Of a stretch of DNA of 9,033 nucleotides, positions 1 to 4,503 are shown piece after piece. Positions within the stretch are counted from its first letter, which is position 1. Every line of letters begins with the position of its first letter. Source of the stretch: Hyphomicrobiales bacterium (lineage in GTDB: Bacteria; Pseudomonadota; Alphaproteobacteria; Rhizobiales; JAKIUO01); contig JALXEI010000013.1 of the NCBI GenBank assembly GCA_027069645.1, positions 1 through 9,033 on the forward strand, given 5' to 3'. Below the pieces are notes generated by a model. The model was not told the DNA's origin, did no database searches, and was given only the letters and a program-made list of their open reading frames with translations. The translations under genes and the position numbers were made by a program.

Positions 1-853
1 CATCCACATGCACCAGTTTGATATTGTAATGGTCGCGGAACATGGAAACCACTTCGGCGGCCTCGTTCTTCCTCATCAGCCCGTGATCAACAAGGATGCA
101 GGTGAGTTGATCGCCAATCGCTTCATGCAGCAAAACAGCGACCACAGAACTGTCCACACCGCCCGACAGGCCGCAAATCACCTGTCCGTCGCCCACCTGT
201 TGCCTGATCTTTTCGATCTCCTGTTCGTGAAAGGCTTTCATGGTCCACTCGCCCGAACAACCGGCGATTTTGTGGGTGAAGTTGTGGAGCATCTGCCTGC
301 CGATGGGCGTGTGGGCGACTTCCGGGTGGAACTGTACGGCGTAATAGTGGCGCGTCTCATCGGCGATTGCGGCAAAGGGGGCGTTGTCAGACGTGGCGGT
401 GACATGGAAGCCCTCCGGCAGGCTGGTGACCTTGTCGCCGTGGCTCATCCAGACGGTGCTTTTCTCGCCAGGTTGCATAATCCCGGCAAACAGGGGGCAA
501 TCATGAGTGAGGGTAATCTCGGCGCGGCCGAATTCGCGTTCTTTTGCTTCTTCGACGCGGCCGCCAAGCTGCGCCACCATCGTCTGTTCGCCATAGCAGA
601 TGCCCAGCACCGGGATGCCCGCCTCGAATACGGCTTGTGGTGCCGCTGGCGTGTCCATCTCCATGACGCTGGCCGGACCACCCGACAGGATCACGGCTTT
701 GGGATTGAAGGCGGCGAAGGTTTCTTGCGCCTTGTTGAAGGGATGGATCTCGCAATAGACGCCGCTCTCGCGCACACGCCGGGCGATCAGTTGCGTGACC
801 TGCGAACCAAAGTCGATGATCAGAATGCGGTCGCTGGCGGGTTGTGTACTCAT
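1..853 (-). CDS. guaA: GMP synthase (glutamine-hydrolysing), N-terminal 284 residues, cut by window edge
   Basis: GuaA makes GMP from XMP, ATP and glutamine in the cytoplasm, the last step of guanine nucleotide synthesis. Reading leftwards from the ATG at 853, the first 284 codons are open to the window edge; the family is about 520 residues, so roughly the C-terminal half is missing. Residues 10-195 form a class I glutamine amidotransferase: ILIIDFGSQ near the start, nucleophile Cys86 in GICYGEQ, and the His175/Glu177 pair in QFHPEV. The ATP-pyrophosphatase domain follows, with its PP-loop SGGVDSS at 230-236 and LVDHGLMRKNE around 254-264. A second ATG five bases upstream (858) is out of frame, so 853 is the start; the ribosome binding site is weak. 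The gene stands alone here, facing away from carD across a 737-base gap that carries a CtrA-type site about 115 bases upstream of the start. Identity is very secure. Confidence 0.97.
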   Translation of the reverse strand, partial: MSTQPASDRILIIDFGSQVTQLIARRVRESGVYCEIHPFNKAQETFAAFNPKAVILSGGPASVMEMDTPAAPQAVFEAGIPVLGICYGEQTMVAQLGGRVEEAKEREFGRAEITLTHDCPLFAGIMQPGEKSTVWMSHGDKVTSLPEGFHVTATSDNAPFAAIADETRHYYAVQFHPEVAHTPIGRQMLHNFTHKIAGCSGEWTMKAFHEQEIEKIRQQVGDGQVICGLSGGVDSSVVAVLLHEAIGDQLTCILVDHGLMRKNEAAEVVSMFRDHYNIKLVHVD

Positions 854-966
854 GGCATGGCTCGTCCGGTTAAAGGGCTGATCTGTTTCGAGCGATAGAG
901 CAGGAGGTGCCTCCCGGTCAAGCAGGATGGTGGTTTATGCACGAGGTTCCGGCCCCGGGACAGGAA

Positions 967-982
967 TTAACCCTTTGTTAAC
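967..982 (+). promoter_or_regulatory. CtrA-type binding site (TTAA-N7-TTAAC)
   Basis: TTAA (967-970), seven bases CCCTTTG, then TTAAC (978-982) match the full consensus of the alphaproteobacterial cell-cycle response regulator CtrA. It lies about 115 bases upstream of the guaA start and about 85 bases before a possible forward -10 box, so it could act on either side. An extra TTAAC at 1036-1040 is a lone half site. The match is exact; the function is inferred. Confidence 0.55.
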
Positions 983-1044
983 CACATTGTCGGGTTTTGG
1001 GCAGCGATTCGCGCAAGCCCCCAAGGATTGGGACGTTAACACCT

Positions 1045-1074
1045 GTTTCATATTGCTTAAAAATGTGTTATAGT
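1045..1074 (+). promoter_or_regulatory. Possible forward promoter upstream of carD
   Basis: TATAGT at 1069-1074 is a fair -10 box. With an 18-base spacer the -35 would be GTTTCA at 1045-1050, which is weak. It lies in the AT-richer part of the gap and points toward carD, more than 500 bases away. This is a tentative call from consensus only. Confidence 0.25.
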
Positions 1075-1540
1075 GTGGGAACAATGATACGGGTCCAGCG
1101 GAAACTCAAAATAATGAGAACTTCTTTTGTGTGAGTCAGGGGCTGTTCGTTTGTCACATGGCACGAGATGTAGCGTATGAGACAAGGGGTCAGGTCGGGA
1201 TGAGCCATGAGGAGCTATTGGCGCGACATTGTTCGGTACTGAACGGGGAGGCACATCGTACTGGCCATGATGATAACAATATGATTATAGCCAGGTTGCG
1301 ATTCCGGTCAACCGATAGAAAAAGGTGCGGTGATGATTGTGGATTTCACGTCATTGCTTTTAATGCGTAAGTGGTACGGAACAAGGTTTCGCGCAGTCAT
1401 TCAGGACCGCCTTTCATAAAAGCGGGCATGAAAGTCATTCGAATGCGCCAGATCGGGTTTGGAGCCGGCATGTGCCTTTTGCCAGACATTGGTGTTTTCA
1501 TATGTCGAACCTGGCATGGGAGAACCATCGGGGCTTGTGG

Positions 1541-1556
1541 CGATCCGGAGGGATCG
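1541..1556 (+). other. Small hairpin in the carD leader
   Basis: CGATCC and GGATCG pair perfectly around a GGAG loop, ending 34 bases before the carD start and 17 bases before its likely ribosome binding site (GGAG at 1574-1577). The loop itself resembles a Shine-Dalgarno core. It may be chance or a small control element in the leader. Confidence 0.3.
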
Positions 1557-1590
1557 ACAGGAAGTTGAACAGCGGAGAAAGTTTATATAT

Positions 1591-2172
1591 ATGGCCGAGA
1601 AAAAGAACGTAACGTCGAGAAAAGGCTTCAAAACCGGTGAATATGTCGTTTATCCGGCGCATGGCGTCGGGGTTGTAACAGGCATTGAAAAGCAGGAAAT
1701 TGCCGGATGCGAACTGGAAATGTTCGTGATTCATTTTGAAGCGGACAAGCTGACCCTGCGCGTGCCAGTGATGAAGGTGGCCGAAGTGGGCATGCGCAAA
1801 TTGTCAGACAAGGCGCTGGCAAGGAAGTGCCTCGCCCTGCTCAAGGGCAAGCCGCGCATCAAGCGCACCATGTGGAGCCGCCGCGCCCAGGAATATGAGG
1901 CCAAAATCAATTCCGGCGATCTGTCTCTGGTGGCCGAGGTTGTCCGTGACCTCTATCGCGGCGAGGACCAGCCGGAGCAGTCCTATTCCGAGCGCCAGCT
2001 CTATGAAGCTGCTCTTGAGCGCATGGCAAGGGAAATTGCCGCCGTCAACAAGAGCACCCAGAAAGAAGCTGTCGACAAGGTTGAAGACGTGCTTTCAAAA
2101 AGTGCGAAGGCTTTCCGCAAGGCGGCAGAAGATGCGGCTGCCAAGGATGCCGAAGAAGGCAAGGCGGCCTGA
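1591..2172 (+). CDS. carD: CarD/CdnL-family RNA polymerase-binding transcription regulator
   Basis: This 193-residue protein belongs to the CarD/CdnL family, which binds the RNA polymerase beta subunit and stabilises open promoter complexes, notably at rRNA promoters. Residues 13-70 form the Tudor-like polymerase-interaction domain (FKTGEYVVYPAHGVG at 13-27). The helical DNA-contacting part follows, with TMWSRR around 93-98; Trp95 matches the conserved tryptophan that wedges at the -10 upstream edge. EYEAKINSGD (101-110) is also typical. The last 40 residues are Ala/Lys/Glu-rich and probably flexible or helical. The frame stays open upstream to 1459, but the extension has no family similarity, and ATG 1591 sits just before the conserved region with AGCGGAGAAAG upstream, so 1591 is chosen. 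It is a single-gene unit followed by a strong terminator. In many alphaproteobacteria a ferredoxin gene (fdxA) precedes carD; none is seen here. Confidence 0.93.
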   Translation: MAEKKNVTSRKGFKTGEYVVYPAHGVGVVTGIEKQEIAGCELEMFVIHFEADKLTLRVPVMKVAEVGMRKLSDKALARKCLALLKGKPRIKRTMWSRRAQEYEAKINSGDLSLVAEVVRDLYRGEDQPEQSYSERQLYEAALERMAREIAAVNKSTQKEAVDKVEDVLSKSAKAFRKAAEDAAAKDAEEGKAA

Positions 2173-2220
2173 TTTGCCCCGGGGCCATCGGTTTGGCCCT
2201 TTGGAACAGAGCAGAAAAAG

Positions 2221-2258
2221 AAACGGGACGATCCTGCGACAGGGTCGTCCCGTTTTTT
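2221..2258 (+). terminator. Strong intrinsic terminator after carD, probably bidirectional
   Basis: AAACGGGACGA (2221-2231) pairs perfectly with TCGTCCCGTTT (2245-2255). The inner CCTG/CAGG pairs extend the stem to about 16 bp, with one T-G wobble and a three-base loop. Six T follow (2253-2258). Read on the minus strand, the same stem is followed by TTTCTTTTTC, so it can also stop the convergent minus-strand operon. Confidence 0.92.
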
Positions 2259-2598
2259 GTGGCGGTTCCTGTGCACAGGCGATTGAACTGATTTATAGTG
2301 ATCGCCAATATACCGGATCGCATAAAGATTAATCTTTGTATTTTCCCGGATTCGCAAACGATCTCGCTCCCCGGGCAAGCGATGGCCCAGCGCCGTGGTC
2401 CGGAGCGGCAAGCCACAAATATAATATTCATTTCCTCAACGCATTCCTTGCTTGCTGCCCCTTGCACCTGTTCAGGTTTGGACTGTGAAGCGGGAAGGGA
2501 TCAAAAGCCAGGATGCGGTCCTGTCGGCCCGGGATACCGGATCAGCACTGCCGCTTGTCCGGGAAGCGCAACAGTGAGGTGAAAAGAGTAATGTGGGG
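2259..2598. other. Gap between convergent carD and the small minus-strand gene
   Basis: No credible gene was found in these 340 bases; the frames present read as low-quality, Cys/Pro-rich noise. Contents seen: an inverted repeat GGCGAT/ATCGCC (2278-2283 with 2301-2306), a perfect 14-base palindrome (2324-2337), a loose pairing CGCTCC/GGAGCG around 2364-2406, and a 5-bp hairpin CGCTT/AAGCG around 2552-2568 that could weaken read-through from the minus operon but lacks a T tract. Confidence 0.5.
2324..2337. repeat. Perfect 14-base palindrome
   Basis: AAAGATTAATCTTT is an uninterrupted perfect palindrome in an AT-rich spot between convergent genes. It could be a protein-binding site, or chance in AT-rich DNA. 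No gene start lies close by. Confidence 0.4.
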
Positions 2599-2940
2599 TC
2601 AATCTCTTTGCTCTCTGGTATCATCCCGCCGGGGGAAGCTGCAATGCCCGTCTTTCCGGTCGATTTCGATAATCAGTTCGCCAAAACGATCTTCTTCCCT
2701 ATTGTCGCCGGAACAGCAGGCTGCCACCGTTTCAACGAAGGCGACTTCAAGCCGCACAACCAGTTTTTGCGGATTGTTTTCCACGATGACAGGCCTGCCC
2801 GGTTTGACATTCTGTGGCCAGCCGCCACGCTGGCAAAAACGCTCGACGGGAAGGCTGTCGATCTTCCCGCGCAGGGCCTGACAGAGGGCATCGACAAGGC
2901 TATCTTCCTGCCCTTTTGACATCACGATATCAAGTTTCAT
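2599..2940 (-). CDS. Unrecognised 113-residue protein, last gene of the rhodanese-lyase set
   Basis: I do not recognise a family. The protein is soluble-looking, with no signal peptide or membrane segment. It opens with MKLDIVMSKGQEDSL, has a helix-like stretch (about 14-27), a Gly/Pro turn region GGWPQNVKPGRP (38-49), and then alternating hydrophobic strands (KLVVRLEVAFVETVAACC about 59-76; ELIIEID about 88-94), suggesting a small alpha/beta fold. The tail after residue 95 is charged and probably disordered. Its ATG lies inside the last codons of the upstream lyase gene: the two overlap by 11 bases, and a GGAAGGGA ribosome site sits within the lyase frame. This points to translational coupling. 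Codon use resembles that of neighbouring genes. A 108-residue frame on the opposite strand is less convincing because it starts at GTG and has no coupling to a neighbour. An alternative start is Met7. Confidence 0.72.
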   Translation of the reverse strand: MKLDIVMSKGQEDSLVDALCQALRGKIDSLPVERFCQRGGWPQNVKPGRPVIVENNPQKLVVRLEVAFVETVAACCSGDNREEDRFGELIIEIDRKDGHCSFPRRDDTREQRD

Positions 2941-3817
2941 GCGTTCCCTTCCCCCGCCGAAGGGTCAGATCGTGTTTTTGCAATAACTCGCGCGCCATTT
3001 CATAGTGCAGCCGCTCCACCATGCGTCCGTTGATTTGCGCAACCGCAGCATTGCGATTTTGCGGTTTCTCAAACAGAGCCACAATTTCACGCGCCCGCCT
3101 GACTTCATCCCTGTCGGGAGAAAATATCTGGTTACAGATATCGATCTGGGCCGGGTGAATCAGCGTTTTGCCATCCATCCCCCGCTGACGCGCCAGCCGA
3201 CACTGCGCTTCCAGCCCGGTTTCATCGCGAAAATCATTGTAAACACCATCAAGAATTGCCAGACCAAAGGCTTTGGCGGCGAGCACACAGTTCATGATCC
3301 AGGGGCCTGTCTGCGAAAAGTGAACCCCGGTCTGGCGAGCAAGATCATTGGTTCCCATAACAAAAGCCGCAAGACGGGGAACCCCGTTTTCCGCAAGCCT
3401 TGCAATTTCAGCCGCATTGAGTATGGCGCGGGGTGTTTCCATCATCGTCCAGATCTTCACATCTCCAGCCCCCGGCCCGACTGTCATTTTATCCATGAGA
3501 CCGGACAGCTCGACAAGTTCGCGGGCGGTATCGAGTTTGGGAACGACAACAATCTTCGCCCCCGCTTCCAGCACGGCAAGCAAATCTTCCCTGCCCGCAG
3601 AACCGCCCGGATCATTCACCCGGACACAAACCGGACGCGTCCCGAAACCGCCTGTCGCCAAAACCTCGCACACCCTGTCGCGTGCCTTTTGTTTTTCTTC
3701 CAAAGGCACCGCATCCTCAAGATCGAAAATGATGACGTCAACATCAAGTGACGCGGCTTTGGTGATCGCCCGCTCATTGTTGCCGGGCACATATAACGCA
3801 CTTCGAAGCAATTGCAT
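2930..3817 (-). CDS. HpcH/HpaI aldolase/citrate lyase family protein (CitE-like, malyl- or citramalyl-CoA lyase type)
   Basis: The 295-residue product is a TIM-barrel C-C lyase or thioesterase of the CitE family, which acts on CoA thioesters such as malyl-CoA or citramalyl-CoA. Family marks in order: LRSALYVPGNN (4-14), the acidic DLED at 32-35, METPRAILN with the likely metal ligand Glu127, GTNDLA with likely metal ligand Asp158, and the C-terminal GMDGKTLIHPAQI (213-225) followed by the IFSP segment (231-234). Length fits the stand-alone subfamily rather than a citrate lyase complex; no citD, citF or citrate lyase genes lie beside it. An upstream in-frame TTG (3889) would overlap the rhodanese gene; ATG 3817 has GGGGAAAT upstream and starts right at the conserved MQLLRSALYVPG, so it is preferred. 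It lies 49 bases downstream of the rhodanese gene and overlaps the next gene by 11 bases. The exact substrate cannot be told from sequence. Confidence 0.88.
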   Translation of the reverse strand: MQLLRSALYVPGNNERAITKAASLDVDVIIFDLEDAVPLEEKQKARDRVCEVLATGGFGTRPVCVRVNDPGGSAGREDLLAVLEAGAKIVVVPKLDTARELVELSGLMDKMTVGPGAGDVKIWTMMETPRAILNAAEIARLAENGVPRLAAFVMGTNDLARQTGVHFSQTGPWIMNCVLAAKAFGLAILDGVYNDFRDETGLEAQCRLARQRGMDGKTLIHPAQIDICNQIFSPDRDEVRRAREIVALFEKPQNRNAAVAQINGRMVERLHYEMARELLQKHDLTLRRGKGTHET

Positions 3818-3866
3818 TTTATAATTTCCCCGGTCTGCGATTACGCTGTCTGCCCGGGTCCCAAAC

Positions 3867-4256
3867 TCATTCGCTTCCGTATCTGGCAACCGGTCCCCCG
3901 GCCGCCAGCCAGGCTTTCATGCCACCGCGAATATGACAGACATTTTCCAGACCGAGCTTCATGGCTGTATCGGTTGCCAGTATCGAGCGCTGACCATGGG
4001 AACAGTAAAACACGAAGCGGTCGCAAGTGGAAAAATATGTCTGGTGAAATTCGCTTTTGACCGGAATACGAAACTCCAGCGAACCGCGCGGACAATGCTC
4101 GGCGCCGGGAATCAGCCCGTGTTCCAGCAATTCAAAACCATCGCGCAGATCGACAAAACAGACCTCGCTCTTGCGGTGTAACTCAATGGCCTCAACAGGC
4201 TCTATTGTAACGATCTGCTCACTAATCTTCTGGAGATTCTTCAAAAATTCTGCCAT
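3867..4256 (-). CDS. Single-domain rhodanese-like sulfurtransferase
   Basis: The 129-residue cytoplasmic protein is one rhodanese domain. Such domains carry sulfur as a cysteine persulfide and pass it to thiophilic acceptors. The CDC25-like signature is visible: CFVDLRDGFELLEHGLIPGA (33-52) as the domain opening, then FVFYCSHGQRS with active-site Cys85 and the loop Arg90, and HIRGGMKAWLAAGGPV near the C-terminus. Residues 1-20 precede the domain as a short helix. ATG 4256 is chosen because AAGGAGGG lies at 4261-4268, the best ribosome site in the window; a longer frame to a GTG at 4343 lacks this and adds unrelated residues. It is the first gene of the three-gene minus-strand set with the CitE-like lyase and the unknown protein. 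The acceptor is unknown, and why it travels with an acyl-CoA lyase is not obvious. Confidence 0.92.
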   Translation of the reverse strand: MAEFLKNLQKISEQIVTIEPVEAIELHRKSEVCFVDLRDGFELLEHGLIPGAEHCPRGSLEFRIPVKSEFHQTYFSTCDRFVFYCSHGQRSILATDTAMKLGLENVCHIRGGMKAWLAAGGPVARYGSE

Positions 4257-4260
4257 ATTG

Positions 4261-4268
4261 CCCTCCTT
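4261..4268 (-). promoter_or_regulatory. Strong ribosome binding site of the rhodanese gene
   Basis: On the minus strand AAGGAGGG lies a few bases before the ATG at 4256. It fixes the start of the rhodanese gene and rules out the longer GTG-initiated frame. Confidence 0.85.
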
Positions 4269-4369
4269 GTAAATTCTCTGATCGGACTCCGGATTGCCCG
4301 ACAGAAAGATCGGCCTGACAAGACGGTTCGTGCCTGTATACACCTTTACCGGGCGTAAATCAGATGCAC

Positions 4370-4397
4370 TTTATAACGTTTTGCCTTAAGGTGGGAA
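4370..4397 (-). promoter_or_regulatory. Possible promoter of the minus-strand operon
   Basis: On the minus strand TATAAA (4375 down to 4370) has a good -10 look. Sixteen bases upstream is TTCCCA (4397-4392), a poor -35. The long palindrome begins directly upstream at 4398, a position where a bound protein could activate or repress. This is a consensus-only call. Confidence 0.3.
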
Positions 4398-4451
4398 TCA
4401 GGCCGTAAACGCATAAACAGAATCGGTTCTGTTTACGCATTTACGACCTGA
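4398..4451. repeat. 54-base imperfect palindrome between divergent genes, probable operator
   Basis: The arms 4404-4422 and 4427-4445 are 19 bases each, complementary at 17 positions, around a TCGG centre. After one mismatch the pairing resumes for five more bases on each side (TCAGG/CCTGA). Each arm carries two TAAA steps in the pattern CGTAAA-Y-GC-R-TAAACAGAA, so the element also contains internal near-repeats. A further CGTAAAT sits at 4354-4360. It lies between the rhodanese operon and the acyltransferase-like gene, with no T tract on either side, so a regulator-binding site fits better than a terminator. Confidence 0.6.
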
Positions 4452-4503
4452 CCTGCGATAAGACAAAAAAACAAGCAGGACAGTTTGCGTGAGATGAGTG
4501 AGT

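Larger units (their letters stand above)
854..1590. other. Long gap between guaA and carD without a convincing gene
   Basis: This 737-base stretch separates the divergent guaA and carD genes. Short open frames exist on both strands, but none shows a recognisable domain, good start context or coding-like composition. It holds a perfect TTAA-N7-TTAAC site (967-982), a possible forward promoter (TATAGT at 1069-1074 with a poor -35), an imperfect 14-base palindrome with GTTC/GAAC ends (1231-1244), a 7-bp inverted repeat CTTTCAT/ATGAAAG (1411-1434) and a tight GGAG-loop hairpin (1541-1556). If the promoter is real, carD has a leader of about 500 bases, or an unannotated small RNA is made here. No tRNA or known riboswitch pattern was recognised. 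Confidence 0.6.

Noticed and set aside
8..898. 296-codon forward open frame opposite guaA
   Set aside because: It is the antisense shadow of guaA; the minus-strand reading has every GuaA motif in order, the forward one has none.
1131..1568. Two short forward frames in the guaA-carD gap
   Set aside because: No recognisable domain, poor start context and no coding-like composition; treated as chance frames.
1459..1590. 44-residue N-terminal extension of carD
   Set aside because: The extension has no CarD-like content, and ATG 1591 has a ribosome site and sits just before the conserved region.
2593..2919. 108-codon forward frame opposite the small unknown gene
   Set aside because: It starts at GTG with no neighbour coupling, whereas the minus-strand frame overlaps the lyase gene with a ribosome site and has normal codon use.
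3005..3751. 248-codon forward frame opposite the CitE-like gene
   Set aside because: Antisense shadow; the minus strand encodes a full CitE-family protein.
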